From: Amphibalanus amphitrite
Taxonomy: Eukaryota > Arthropoda > Thecostraca > Balanomorpha > Balanidae
Direction of reading: 5' to 3'
Assembly (NCBI RefSeq): GCF_019059575.1
Contig: NW_024881973.1
Span: 372,001-436,000, forward strand
Length of the DNA: 64,000 nucleotides
Shown here: positions 22,055 to 34,270 of the stretch, one piece after another
Numbering within the stretch: the stretch's first letter is position 1
How the letters are laid out: each line of letters begins with the position of its first letter
The notes under the pieces: model-generated
Told to the model about the DNA's origin: nothing
The model's input: the letters and a program-made list of their open reading frames with translations, nothing else
Database searches by the model: none
Position numbers and translations under genes: made by a program

Positions 22055-22947
22055 ACGAGCGAGCGAGCGCAGCGAGCGAAGCGAAGTCTTTTCAATATAA
22101 CGGAAAAATCTCAGTATGAGCGGCCCGGCCCGGCCCGGCCCGGCCCGGCCCGGCCCGGCCCGGCCCGGCCTGTAACGCTTTTGAGAGGCTCATATCTCAG
22201 CAACCGCTGGACCGAATGGCCTGCGGTCTTTTTTGCTGGGTAGCCCCATCCCTTCTACCCCGTAATTGACTACTTTTGATACATCTCAGTGACCGCCGTG
22301 GCACGTGCCACGTGAAAAGTCAAGGGTGTTCAAGCAGTTTTGCAAAAGTAATGATTTTGAGAGGCCCATATCTCAGCAGCGGCTTGGGCGATTGTCTTGC
22401 GGTCATTTTTATAGGGTAGCTGCATCCCTTCTACCAAAGGTCGGATACTCTTCATCTATGTGAGTGACCCCCACTGCACGTGCAAAATACAACAATAAGA
22501 GGTGCCTAATTTGTTCCCATTTCAGTAACTCGGTAATTACTGGGGCGATTTCGCTGAAACTTGGCATGCAGGTAGGCACCCACCAGGCAATGCATTCCCA
22601 TGTGTTGCGGTTAGGGTGCTACTGCACGTGCGCACGTGCAGGGGGCGTTTCCAGATCTCGAGAACGGCTGGGCCGATTGCGCTCAAATTTGGTACACGGT
22701 TGGGGACCGGTTAGTAGGGTGCCGTGCAAAAGTCATTTTGGACCCCGTTTGCACGTGCGCACGTGCAGAATGCCGCTTCCAGATCTCAGGAACGGCTGGG
22801 CCGATTGCGTTCAAATTTGGTACACCGCTAGCGACCGGTTAGAAGGGTGCTTTGCACAAGCCCGTTGGAAGTACCCTCTCGCCCTTCTGCACGTGCAGGG
22901 CTCACTATCTCGCTCGCTCGTTCTTCGCCCAAAAGGCGTTTTACTGG
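22055..22947 (+). mobile_element. Repeat family Q, copy 1 (CACGTG tandem units; Helitron-like end)
   Basis: A GAGCGAGCG-rich left border is followed by a GGCCC microsatellite and then about 125-bp tandem units, each carrying GCACGTGCGCACGTGCAG (22624, 22751) and a conserved GAACGGCTGGGCCGATTGCG segment. The right border is CTCGCTCGCTCG, a short hairpin CGCCCAAAAGGCG and TTTTACTGG. A hairpin followed about 6-10 bp later by CTRR is the 3' end of Helitrons, so this may be a Helitron derivative (inference). Other copies: 41626-42279 and 43226-43575. Confidence 0.5.
22121..22170 (+). repeat. (GGCCC)n microsatellite
   Basis: Ten consecutive GGCCC units. In the Q copy at 41646 the same place holds GGCC units instead. 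Confidence 0.95.
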
Positions 22948-24399
22948 TAGTAACTATTGAATTTCGGCTGAAAACAGTGCACGGTTTAAAAAAGAATCAT
23001 TCCCGTGACGGTCCATTCTTGCGGTCCTGAAATCGCCACTATTTCCGGCCTCTCCAACGCAACTCGTTGTCCAGACGTAAATATGCGGAAATTCCCATTG
23101 GTGGGTCGCTGAAAAAAGTTCGGCTGAACCTGTTTGTCAGTGAGTATGTGTGTGAGTTTGTCCAAGCTTTTTTGGACCTGGAGTCAAATGGGTGGACCGA
23201 TCGGGACGAAAGTGGGACCGTTTGATTCGTCTCCGGCGAGGTAAACTTTTGGTGCTGGCCTCGGTTCGCTCGGTGCTTCGTGGCACATGCTATTCCGCTT
23301 CAAAGTTTCGGTGACACGAAATTTTTTGTCAAGGCTACAGGTCAACCGGAGGTCACGGGCAAAGCCATATTGGCGGGACACATCGGTAACACCTTGAACC
23401 AGTTTCCAGGGGGGTCACCGTCTGCGAGGGGTGCAGGCTGCACGTGCTGGGGTCGGAAAACCGTTTTGACGTGAGGTCCTCTGGCTCAAAGAAATTTTAA
23501 GCTATCAACCTCAAAATCGGTTCAATGGTAGTCCCAGGCAAGGCCTCCAAAATAATGCACATTTGGTTGAGCTAAACTCTGTGGTGCATGAGCTATGCAC
23601 GTGCAAGCCGATTGCACCCCTTCGTACGTTGCCACGCCTGCAGGGTAAACGGCAGCTCTAACTGGTTCAAAACTTGCAGGTCATAAGAAGAATACATTTG
23701 ATCACGACATTCCGGCGAGATAATATCCGAGGGGTGCAAGCTGCGCGTGCGGGGGGCGGATAACGGTTTTGACGAGCGATCCTCTGATCCCGGGAAACGT
23801 CGATCTAGCGACACAAAAGTCGGTTTTTAATGAAGTCATTGGGCTATGGATCCTCCAATTCTGGCCCAAGGCAACGCACGAGCGCTGCCGGCATCTAGTA
23901 TACACTGTGGGAATGAGGAGAGGCTTGAAGAGAGGCCCAATGTAAGAAGGGGGCATTCCATGTCAACCGGGACAGCCAAAATCGGCCACCTCTGCGATTT
24001 TGTTCAAACTTGGTATACTTATTGGCTATTGGGTGAAACCTCTGAGGGTGAAAGGATTTTGTCATATGCCCTCGGGCTACAGAGATACAAGCCGCCTTCT
24101 GCTTTTTTAGCAGAATTGGACGTGTATTGCAATCTTGAAAGATCTATAGCTTCAACATTTTTGAAGCTATTAATTTCAAACAAACTGAAACGTGTACATA
24201 AGGAGTTATGCTAGTTCGATTTGGTAATTTTTACAATTTGTGGTGTTTTTGAATTTATTTTATTTTGAATTAATTTCTTAAAATCTAATTTGTGAAAAAT
24301 GGGTACCCTTCGATTTCGCTCAAATTTAGATATTGTCTTCCACTACACGCAACGCACACGTGCTGAGAAAATTAGAGTGGGCCAACGATAACTTTGGAT
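22948..24399. other. Diverged dispersed-repeat sequence
   Basis: Several degenerate phrases similar to those in Q and the TTAA elements (GGACCGATCGGGACGAAA near 23195; CACGTGC boxes) but no boundaries or coding regions can be set. Confidence 0.35.
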
Positions 24400-24407
24400 G
24401 ATATAGC

Positions 24408-24559
24408 CAGGGCTGCGGAGACGATGGATTTTCGGCGACTCCGACTCCGACTCCGGCTCGGGTTTCTAAAATCGACTCCGACTCCGACTCCGACTCCGGT
24501 CACAACTGTCGACTCCGGCCGACTCCGACTCCGACTCCGACTCCGACTCCGCAGCCCTG
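24408..24559. mobile_element. 152-bp hAT MITE composed of GACTCC repeats
   Basis: Inverted ends CAGGGCTGCGGAG and CTCCGCAGCCCTG are flanked by a perfect 8-bp duplication GATATAGC (24400-24407, 24560-24567). The interior is almost only GACTCC-type hexamers with two short breaks. Length, ends and duplication fit an hAT MITE; no coding capacity. Confidence 0.92.
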
Positions 24560-24569
24560 GATATAGCAA

Positions 24570-25430
24570 CAAGTAGTGCAACGTAGCACGGCCGATGGAA
24601 GGGGCGGATTTCGCCAACCCCAACTGTTTTTCGCCAATAACTCACGCCATAATTATTATATTAACGTCAAACTTTAGGTATCTGTCCAGAATTGAATTGC
24701 AAATTCTTCCGTGCAAACAATAGGTAAATCGGTCCACAACTTTTCTAGTAATAGCGGTGTAAAGTCAAACATCTTGCCGGAGCGGCGCGGCGGCCGGCGC
24801 CGGCCGTTGCCGCCTGAATGGTAGACTGTGCCGGCGGGGGACTGCTCCATCCTTGCACTGCGCTTCTTACCGCTGATTATGATCGATTCGTGTCAAATTT
24901 TGTGTGAAGGCTTAAAAATGTACACGCAATCTAATGGTCAAATGAATGCGAAAATCAACTGGTAAAAATTGAATTAGCTCAAACACAATCTTTGACTGAA
25001 ACGTTTCCCGCGTCGGCCGATCCCCGCCTCTGCCGGCGACATCTTACTCTTATCAGGCCACTAACTACCAAATTTATGGTTAGATTAACTAGATATTCTC
25101 ATAACACTACAAATGTGGTATAAAGGAAGAAATAGGAAAATCGGCCAGTAACTCTTTGAGCTATGGGCGTATAAACGCAAAATAGTCACTATAACAAATT
25201 TGATCACGTTTAACCTCATTTGATCTTGAAGATATTGATCCAGGGCCGTGAAATTGGCACACGATAAAGTTCCCCACCGCCCCAGTCCCCACTTACAATT
25301 CAAATTCCGTTTTTTTAATAACCCTTTTTTGGCTGAACCGGGTCTTTCTCCCCTAACGCTGGGAGAGTCAGGCGTATTTCCTTTTTGCAACCAAAGAGAG
25401 GCGCTGCCCGGAGAATGCCCAATGGCATCA
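24570..25430. other. Possible decayed TTAA-element sequence
   Basis: GTTTTTCGCCAATAACTCACG and CAAACTTTAGGTA near 24626-24680 resemble the zone just inside left ends of families L and N. The rest is unassigned; 24780-24830 is a GC-rich block. Confidence 0.3.
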
Positions 25431-26625
25431 TTAACCCGCGCCCTGCTGGGGGGGGGGGTGTTTGAACACCCCCCCTTGTGGTTTTTCGCGAATATCTCAA
25501 AAACGGCGGCGCGGAGCGCCGCCGTTTCTGGTACACCTTATCATACATCAATTCTACACATGTTGTGAAAATTTCAGACCAAGGTCATTCAAGGTCAGGT
25601 CACCAGGTCACTTGAAGTGACCTCACCTCATAAAAACTTTCAATGTCTGTCATAGCTACACCGAGTGACCGATCGCTTTGAAACTTTCAGCGACTGCTAA
25701 GGGCAATAGCATGTACAAAATGTATATCTCAGAATTTTGATATCGATGACCTAAGGTCAGGTCAATTTTGCGACCTCCCCATTATAAGTCAATGGGAGAA
25801 AATTGAAATGAGCCTCTTTTGGATGAAAGACATTATAAACACTACCAAACACCGAATTACAAGTTTTTTAGACACACTGAACTTGAAAATGGTGTCCGTG
25901 ACCCTTGTTTATGCCCTGAGGTCATCTCAGGTCACGAATGGTATCTAACAGTTTTTCGCAAATAACTTTTGATAGAGGCATTCTAGAGCGATGAAAACGC
26001 CTTAGATGTGTTCAGCTCGACGATACGGATCGACTGATATGCAACATGACCCTTTCCGGTCAGGTCATGACCTTGACCTGAGGTCAAATTTTCAAGTTGA
26101 CCCTTCAAGGTCAAGTTATAGTTCATTCGATGCGTCTTGACGAGAGGAACACGATTGCGGTAAAAGTAAGCTCGTACAAGGCTTGGGTCAAAAGTTATTG
26201 CAGAAAAACTGTTTTCGAAAAAATCGGCTATTTTTGCAGTTTTGCCCCCTGCAGGCAAAACCGTTGACGTTAGGTCAAATCTGAGAGAATTACTCAGAAA
26301 CGGCGTTAATAGGGCTATCGAATGCGCTTTTCCGCGGCGCTGTAGCTCTATTGGTTCCCGAGTTATGCGTTGGCTTCTTGGAAATTTTCGACATTCGACC
26401 TGGAAATCGGCGAAATTTTGCCTTCAATGACCTCTGGTGACCTGACCTTTGCCCTGACCAAAAAATTGACCGAAGTGATTTCGTCATTATTTTTGACGCT
26501 CTTTCGAACGCCGCCTTCCGCGTATCGCTACGTGGCCCAGGAGCCGAGTTAGAAGGGGGGGGTGTTCAAACACCCCCCCCCAGCAGGGCGTGGAAATCCA
26601 GGACCCCCAGCAGGGCGCGGGTTAA
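25431..26625. mobile_element. TTAA element family H
   Basis: TTAA at 25431-25434 and 26622-26625, the latter shared with the next element. Left end CCCGCGCCCTGCTGG with hairpin arms TGTTTGAACA. Right end TGTTCAAACA hairpin, then CAGCAGGGCG twice about 24 bp apart. The core is D-like (CTAAGGTCAGGTCAATTTTG, CCCATTATAAGTCAATGGG, TCATTCGATGCG). Non-coding. Confidence 0.9.
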
Positions 26626-27630
26626 CCCGCGCACCGACGGGGGGGGGCGGATATCCGCCCCCCCCTGAGGTTTTTCGCGGATAGCGGGAAAACCGCGGCG
26701 CGTAGCGCCGCGAAATTTGGTATGACTATTCTCTCATCAATTTTACACATGGTGTGCAAGTTTGAACCTCCTAACTTTTAAGGTCAGGTCACCAGGTCAC
26801 TTTGAATGACCCAACCTCAAGTCACTTTTTTGCAACTTTGTCACCGTGCCAGAGCTACAGTAGATGTCGGAGGCCTTTGAAAGTCGCAGGATGTTATTAG
26901 GTCATTAGTAGCTACAATTTGTATATCTCGGAATTTTGATGTCGGTGACCTAAGGTCAGGTCAATTTCGCGACCTCCCCATTATAAGTCAATGGGGGAAA
27001 AATCAACTCCCTGTTTTTACCACTAAAACGGGTCGGAATGGCCCCATATACCATACATGACTTCACATACGATCAACCATCACTACCTTGAGGTCTGTTT
27101 TGCTGTTGGGCAGCTGTAAGGTCATGTGACGTCATCAAAGGTCACCAAAGGTTTTTTGCCAATAACTCCTTACAGGAACAAGATACAGCCGCGCGGATGG
27201 TCTCATTGTGTTCAGCTCGTCAAGACGCATCGAATGATATACATGATGACCTCGAGGTCACGTGACCTGAGGTCAACCTTTGACCTTGACCTTTCGAGGT
27301 CAACATATATATCATTCGATGCGGATTGACGAGAGGATCACGATGATGCCCTTAGTTTGTTCCTATCTTGACTACTTCGAAAGTTATTCGAGAAAAAACC
27401 CTCTCCATATCTAGCGCCGCCATTTTGACTTTTTAGACCCCTGTGACGTCATCTTTGACCTGACCTGAAAATGACCTTAGTAAAAATTGTAGACCTTGTC
27501 CGTGCGTATCCGATGCCGTTTACCGCTTGTCGCTATCTTGCTTCGTTCTCGAGATCTCAGGGGGGGGCGGTCATCCGCCCCCCCCCGTCGGTACTAAGTT
27601 GGCGCAGACCCCCGTCGGTGCGCGGGTTAA
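26622..27630 (+). mobile_element. TTAA element family D, copy 2
   Basis: Nearly identical by eye to 20302-21312, with the same tag, hairpins and double tag at the right end. It shares its left TTAA with H, so one inserted at the terminal TTAA of the other. Confidence 0.92.
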
Positions 27631-27705
27631 AAAAACTGGCTTACATCTCCGCGATGACCACCATGGCTTAGTAGTTAGTGTGCCGAGTGTACCCACCTCG
27701 TAATC

Positions 27706-28905
27706 TTAACCTTCCAGGCGGTGGGGGGGCATTTTTTTGCCCCCCCCCTTTAGTTTTTTCGATATATCTCGAGAACCGCTGCGCCGATCGTCACCAAACT
27801 TTCAGTACCCTCCCGGGAGCAGCTAGCGCACATGGTGACCAAAATTTTTTTCCAGAGGCTACGATAGGTTGGCCGTTAATGACGTCAGAGTGACGTCATT
27901 TTTGCCATTTTCGACTCAAAAAAAGGTTTCGCGGGAAGAGCTGTCAGGCCTACAGCTTTAGAGATACAGAAAAATACTTTAGGCATAAGAGGTGTGGAAT
28001 CAAAAGGGCTACAAAACTGCTATTTCGGTCTTTCGAATTTTTTGGATTTTGACCCCCAAAAATAAAAAAAATAGATTTTTTGAATATAATAGCCAAAAAA
28101 TCCAAAAAGTTTTTTGAATTTCGAAAAAAAACGGAATATATGTGATAGTTCCTACCGCTTTCTATCTACATACCAAATTTGAGATCGATACCTCTTTTTT
28201 TGGCCAAGTTAGGTATAGCGAAAAAAACTGTTCAAAATTGATGACGTCAAATTTTCAAACTCAATTTTTAGCAATTCTAGACCTCGTAGCGCAAGACAAA
28301 GACCACCATTAGACTCCCCGTGACGAGCTGCATCGAATAGATACCCATTTTATGCAAAAATATCAACTTTGAAATTTGACCTTTTTTGACCTGACCTTGA
28401 CCTGACCTCCACCAGAAAGTGACATAAACCGTACCTGATGGCCTTATAACCAACACCATTGAGTTGGAAATGAAAAACCGGCCATAAAACATGCATCACA
28501 TAACCTTAGTAAAGTTTGGCTATGTGGTGACCCTTGGTGACCTTTGGTGACCTGACCTGTGACCTGACCTGGTATGACCAGTGACCTCTAATAGCAACAT
28601 ATGTACTAGACAACTGACGCCTTATCGCTGATTTTCGACAAAATGCGTTTTACTCGGTGTTATAGCGCTTTCCCTAGAAGCCCCGTGAACGGTGAAACAT
28701 TTTATCTTTGACCTGACCTGTGACGTCATCGGTGACCCCGAGGTCAATGAAATTTGGTTTCCCTCGACAAATTTGACAGGGCTATCGAACGCCGTTTGAA
28801 TTTTCCGGATCCGTCCAGTAGTTTCGGAGATACGGGGGGGGGGCAAAAAAATGCCCCCCCCACCGCGCGGAAGGTGGCTGGTAGGCCCACCGCCTGCCGG
28901 GTTAA
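27706..28905. mobile_element. TTAA element family C
   Basis: TTAA at 27706-27709 and 28902-28905. Left tag CCAGGCGGTGG with a GGGGGGGCA...TGCCCCCCC hairpin. Right hairpin, then CACCGC twice. The core is I-like (CGGAATATATGTGATAG near 28132; TGACGTCATCGG near 28722; AGGTCAATGAAATTTGG). The right TTAA is shared with the A element that follows. Confidence 0.88.
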
Positions 28906-30975
28906 CCCTCGCCCTGGCAGGGCATTTTTCATAACACGGCCTGGCAGGGGGGGGTCGATGCGACCCCCCCCCCTCGCGATTGGCTCCTATGGCACCTAGA
29001 AACACCAAATTTGGTAGGTAGGTGGGCCCCCTGGAGTTCTCGCCCCTGTGCAAATTTGGTTGCTCTAGGTCAATATTTAGGGGGGTTTTGGGGGGTATAA
29101 ATGTAAAAATTTCGCTAAAAAGAGGTCAAAAGTTTTTCGCTGAAAAGTTTTGATCTAATTAAGATAGAGCAAAAACAAAAGCACCAGTGAACTCAGCACG
29201 TCAAAGCGCGTCGAATGATATACTTTTTAGCTTGCTTAACCCTCGCCGGACCTATTGGTTTTCTACATACGCGCCGGCCGAGGGGGGGGGGGGGCGGGTA
29301 CGACCCCCCCTCGCCGTTTCGCCCCTGGTGGAGCTAGCGCGTCGCAGAAAAAACGAGCGTGTGCGCCGTTACGAGACGCAGAGATTGGTACCCGATTTTA
29401 AGGTCCTAGGTCAACCGGCGACCTCTGAGGTCAGGTCAAGTGCCCAAGGTACGGTTCAGTTTTTGGTGAATAACTTCGCAAAAAACGGCCGCAGAGCGCC
29501 GATTTTGGCAGCATCGTGTTCGTCTCGCTCAGGCGCGTCGAATGATATACTTTTTGTCCGGGTCAGGTCAACTTGGGGTGTTGACCTCAGGTCAAGGTCA
29601 GGTCAGCACCCCCAGGTCACGAAGTTGGTCGAAAGGGGTCATGTCGCATATCATTCGATTCGGCAGGTCTTCCTGAGTCCATTGGTGGCTTTCCCGACTC
29701 GCTAGCTCAATTTGATCAAGAGTTATTGACGAAAAACTAATATGACCTTGATGACGTCATAAATGACGTCACGCAAGGTCAACATTGCAAAAGTGACGCA
29801 TCTAACCTTGCAAGGAGTGCATCAAATCACGATTCTGTGTGCTTGAGATAGTTGGAGATCGTTCCCGGCGCCAGAATAGCAGTTTGGATTTTTCCCCATA
29901 GACTTATAATGGTGAGGTCACGAAAATGACCTGACCTCATATGACCTTTAGGAAAAATCCGAGATATACAAGTTGTGGGACTCATAATGGATACTAGATC
30001 CTGCAAGTTTCATTTCCCTGTGACATCTCCTCTGGCAGTGAGGGCGTTGCGAAGTTGCGACATCTGAAGACCGTGCAGAGGTTCACTTATGACGTCATAG
30101 GTCAGTGACCTGACCTGACCCAAAAATGCGGTTGGTGTCAAAAGATCCGGCTTGGATCAAAGGTCAGGTATGCCAAGTTTCAGCTCTCTATCGCCAGCGT
30201 GTTCGGAGCTATCGTGAAAAAACCCTATGGGGGGGGCGGCACCCGCCCCCCCCCCTCGGCCGGCGAGGGTTAAGTGTACTTACAGTTTTTCTTAAATTTT
30301 AAGTAAACTTAAACTAATAAATTAAGTTAAAGTTAACCAAATTGCATCATATCGCATATCATTCGATTTGGCTAATCAGCAGGAACACAATGATACCATG
30401 TTTTAAGCTCTAGCGTCATTATGTGCCAAGTTATTGGCAAAAACGTCATTTGACCTCAGTTGACCTCATTTGACCTGACCCATCGATAAGTACACCAAAC
30501 AAAGAAGCACCAAGTGACCTGCTGTTAAGTGCTGTGGTTTTAAAGCACAAAAGTGATAGAACGAAGCGGATATCTCCAGTATTTTCCGAATTTAGTATTT
30601 TCCCATAGGCTTAACACTACGACGTAATGACCTCTAACTGACCTCAGGTCAGTGACCTCAAAAAACCCGAAATATATGTTATACAACTCGGTGAACTTAG
30701 CACATCCTGAAAGTTTGAAGGAAATCAGTGCAAAACTGTGAGTTGGATAGGTGCAAAAAGAAAATTGAAATTTGACCATGACCTTGTACCGGTTTTTCTG
30801 AACTGGTGACCTGACCCAAGGTCACCGGAACCTGAAATTCTTAGGTCATATGTAAAAAGGTTGCCCCATAGGCTGTGCCAAATTTGGCGGCGCTGCGCGC
30901 CGCCGTTTTTACGCTATCTTCGAAAAACCTTAGGGGGGGTCGCATCGACCCCCCCCCTGCCAGGGCGAGGGTTAA
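28902..30975 (+). mobile_element. TTAA element family A, copy with B inside (left part of composite 1)
   Basis: A ends at 28902 and 30972-30975, split by B at 29236-30273. The undisturbed site (CTTGCTTAAGTGTAC) is seen in the A copy at 10922, so B's TTAA duplication is shown directly. The left edge of this A is also the left edge of the duplicated composite described under findings. Confidence 0.92.
29236..30273 (+). mobile_element. TTAA element family B, copy 1
   Basis: TTAA at both ends. Left tag CGCCGG twice about 22 bp apart, long G-run hairpin with CGGGTACG. Right hairpin CGGCACCCG, tag once (CTCGGCCGGCGAGGG). Core: inverted pair TCGAATGATATAC (29543) and ATATCATTCGATTCGG (29649), TGACGTCAT twice near 29752-29771, GACTTATAATGG. 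No coding sequence. Confidence 0.92.
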
Positions 30976-31136
30976 GCGTAGAGGGGGTGAAGTATGAGAT
31001 ATTACAGTACTTCAAGAAAGAGGAGTACATCACAAAATACTATACAACGCTGACAGCCGAAAACTTTAGAAAGAAATGGGAAGGAGTGCTTGATGAGGAC
31101 GGAAACCCGGCTGTAAACGCAATTTTTCACCAGCAG
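30976..31136 (+). CDS. Exon fragment in composite 1, unknown protein
   Basis: Directly after the TTAA of A the plus strand is open in a protein-like frame (KYEILQYFKKEEYITKYY; KKWEGVLDEDGNPAVNAIF) and ends CAG before a GTATAG donor, in phase 0. No acceptor is visible, so A probably inserted in the exon and removed its 5' part. Family unknown. The identical sequence is at 37670-37830. Confidence 0.55.
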
Positions 31137-31664
31137 GTATAGTATACTCTTGAGTATCGTACACAAAGACAGGATTTAGCCATGTTGGTGGGTTGTGTGT
31201 ACTGACGGCAGTTAGATCCCTGGGAGAATGTCCCCGCCCCTAACCCATCCGGGATAACCCGTCAACCGGCCCTAGCGGTGTTGCGGGGCCGGTTGGCCGG
31301 CCGGGCCTGAGGCGCGCCGCTCAAACGAGCTGGCGCGTCGCAGGCCCGGCCGGTGACAGGGGCGCCGCCACGTTGCACATGGGACGCGGGGCGGCGCGGG
31401 CGGGGGCGGCGGCCCGTCCAGAGCTCCGGGGAGGTATCCCACAGCTCTCCCCGGACGGGGAGGTAACCAATAGATCTCCCCGGGGCCGGGACGGTCATAG
31501 CCAATGGCGCCGTCCCGGCCTGGCCGGGCGGGCCGCACATAACACCGCGGACACTGCAATATCATGATTGACGTGTCCTGCTTGCTTTGTGTTGTCGTCT
31601 TTTTGTGTCATCCGTTTATGATGTAATTACGGAGCGAGCGAAGCGAGCGGAGTCTCATACTGAA
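31137..31664. other. Cargo of composite 1: intron and GC-rich insert
   Basis: After the donor comes intron-like sequence, then a strongly GC-rich block (31275-31548) bounded by GCGGTGTT and AACACCGC, probably a small element, then a Q-like border (GGAGCGAGCGAAGCGAGCGG at 31631). The second copy is 37831-38358, the same length. Confidence 0.6.
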
Positions 31665-32859
31665 TTAACCCGCGCCCAGATGGGGTCTGCCGAGCAACGC
31701 GGTCTGATGGGGGGCCATTTTGGCCCCCCCCCCCTCAGATCTCGAGAACCACGCAACATAGCGACAAGCGGTAAACGGTGTTGGATAGCCCCAATGGGGA
31801 ACTACCTTGTGACCCAATTTCATTGACCTCAGTCAAACCAATGACGTCACAGGTCAGGTCAAAGGTCGAATTTTCACCGTTTACAGGCATATCAAGAAAT
31901 GCGTTGTAAAATCGAATAAAATGCATTTCATTGAAAATCATCGATGGGGAAATGTTCTTCAAACACATATTTTGCTATTTGAGGTCACTGATACCAGGTC
32001 AGGTCACAGAGGTCAGGTCACTGGGGGGGGGGGGGTCACAATATGAAAGTGTCGTATAATAAATGTTTTATGGTCCATTTTACATGACATATGCGATTAT
32101 GTGGGTCAGACAGACTTAAGGGCCAGCTTAGGTCACGTTTTGGTCAAGGTCAGGTCAAGGTCAGGTCAAGGTCAGGTCAAGGTCAGGTCAAATTAGGAAA
32201 AATTTAAAGTTGATATTTTTGCATAAAATGGGTATCGATTCGATGCAGCTCGTCACGGGGAGTTCAATGAAGGTCTCCGTTTTGCGCTACGAGGTCTAGA
32301 ATTGCTAAAAATTGAGTTCAAAAATTTGACGTCATCAATTTGTAACAGTTTTTTCACTATAACTTGGCCAAAAAAAGAGGTATCGATCTAAAATTTGGTA
32401 TGTATATCGAAGAGCGCAGGGACTATCACATATATTCCGGTTTTTTCGAAATTCGAAAAATTTTTGGAAAATTTTTGAGTTTTTCTAAAAAAATCAATTT
32501 TTTTGATTTTTGGGGGTCAAAATCCCAAAATTTCGAAAATCCGAGATAGCAGTTTTGTAGCGCCGTCTTTTCTCTACACAACCACATAAAGAACTTTAAA
32601 ATTGCTTGTTAACTGTAGAATTGGTGAGCGTTTCAAGATGTCATGTTTTTTGCTCATTTTTGCTCGAACATGACCTCAGTTTGACCTCAATAACTCCTGA
32701 CCTGAGGTGACCTGTGACTTGAAATTTTGTGTGAAGGTGTCAAATTGATGCCCGGTAAGGTACCCAAAATTTGGCGGCGCTGCGCGCCGCCGTTTTCTCG
32801 CTATTTAAGAAAAACCACAGGGGGGGCCAAAATGGCCCCCCCATCAGGGCGCGGGTTAA
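31665..32859 (-). mobile_element. TTAA element family I (right part of composite 1)
   Basis: Reverse orientation to 15496-16679. TTAA at 31665-31668 and 32856-32859. The double-tag end is at the left. CTATTTAAGAAAAACC near 32800 is the empty site for J in the second composite. The tandem AGGTCA array at 32145-32195 carries four GGTCAGGTCAA units. Confidence 0.92.
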
Positions 32860-33554
32860 ATTATTTTTTACGTCATAAGCATTTATTAACATTACGAAAT
32901 ATTTTTTTTTTATTGAGAAATATCAAAATGCTATTTTTCTATTTGCTATTTTTCTATTTGCTATTATGCTACTAAATGCTATTTATTGCTAAATTCTATT
33001 TGTCCGCGGGCGAGGACTCGTAGCGACTGCGGCCGGGCGCGGGGCTCCCGGACAGAGCTGGCGCACGGCGGCCGGCGCCCCTGGTCGCTGATTGGCGGAG
33101 CCGAATGACCTGTGGCGGGTCAGACCACCCCCCGGCAGGCCGCGCCGTTCGGGGCCACCAAGCGGCTGGTTGGCCTCGGTTGATGGAAAAACCGGCTAAT
33201 AAGTTCTTATCAGCCGTGCATTTTTCGATGTTACCGTTAAATTTTAATGGAATTCAAACCCTACCTCTTACTAGGGGTGATAAAATTAACCCCTCTCCTC
33301 AGTTTTTCCAGAATAGCTCGCACAAGAAGTGGCGGATAGCTGCGAAGCTTTCAGTGCCGTAAGTTAATTTTTTCACCATAAGTAAATAGTAAAAAACCAT
33401 GCGGTCAGGAGTCAGGATAAGTTCTGTGGTTCAGGCCATCTGCAATTTGATATTTTACACCTACCCTGAAAATTTAACGACTCTGACCAAAATGGCCATT
33501 GGTCTGTGATCAGTTTTTAGGCCGATTATCTTTAGGGCAGAATGGGCACTCGGC
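32860..33554. other. AT tract and GC-rich block, no gene
   Basis: CTATTTGCTATTTTT-type repeats at 32925-33000 pass abruptly into a GC-rich block (33003-33185). The stretch 33455-33520 is a minus-strand scrap of the T family (CTACCCTGAAAATTT). Nothing coding. Confidence 0.45.
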
Positions 33555-33765
33555 GTGTCAGGTCTCATTACCACGGCTGCCGCGCTGGGGGAGAAGGGGA
33601 AGCAACAGTTGCCCCCTTTACTTCTGCGACGATTTTGTCGCAACGTGAAGAGATGGAGAAGAGAAACTTTGCACACATCTTTCTGAATACCTAGCCGAGG
33701 CTGTGTTCAAATTTGGCGTCAATCCTATGTGAAATGACGTCGCAGTGACGTCAGAAGTCAAGTTA
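33555..33765 (+). mobile_element. Family K fragment
   Basis: GTTGCCCCCTTTACTTCTGC and the following 150 bp match the K element at 44565-44720. Only this part is preserved. Confidence 0.65.
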
Positions 33766-34270
33766 TAGATTTGCGCCTCAGCAGGTCACGGTTAAAAGAC
33801 AGAACTGTTCCCATGAAATAGGCAATAGCATTACAGTCGTCTCACGACCTCCATGGTAAGCGGCTAAAACTTTGGACGACTATGGATCGGCACTGTTGGC
33901 TCACCCCGCCCGCTGGCTACTGGTGGCCTTGACCGTTCAATGCCGATTGGCCAACGGCCGAGGTCGTGCGCTGGTCAGCACGCAGAGAGGGCGGGACGCG
34001 GTACTGCACATTGTGAGTGACCTCTGACCTTTCCCCGTCCCCTGACCGCATGCCGTGTCGCCGGCCCAGACGATAGAAACCGGTTCTAGCAGGCAGGCTG
34101 CCACTCAAACACTCCCCTCCCCACTTTACTATGAGCCGTAGTACGCGCTCGCGAGTAACTGGGCGGAGCAAATGGTCACCGATACAGAGGCGGAACTGGT
34201 TGCCCTCCCGCTTGCCGAGCCACCTACCGCTAAAACCCGCGAGACCTGTACATCATCGACGCGACTGCAG
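33766..34270. other. No recognisable feature
   Basis: No family-like frame or repeat recognised. Confidence 0.3.

Noticed and set aside
29187-29705. 172-codon open frame crossing the A/B junction (also at 34912-35403)
   Set aside because: It runs through element ends and hairpins and exists only because B is inserted; not conserved as protein between families.
31272-31565. Arg/Pro-rich frames in the GC-rich cargo block
   Set aside because: Composition-driven frames on both strands; duplicated only because the whole composite is duplicated.
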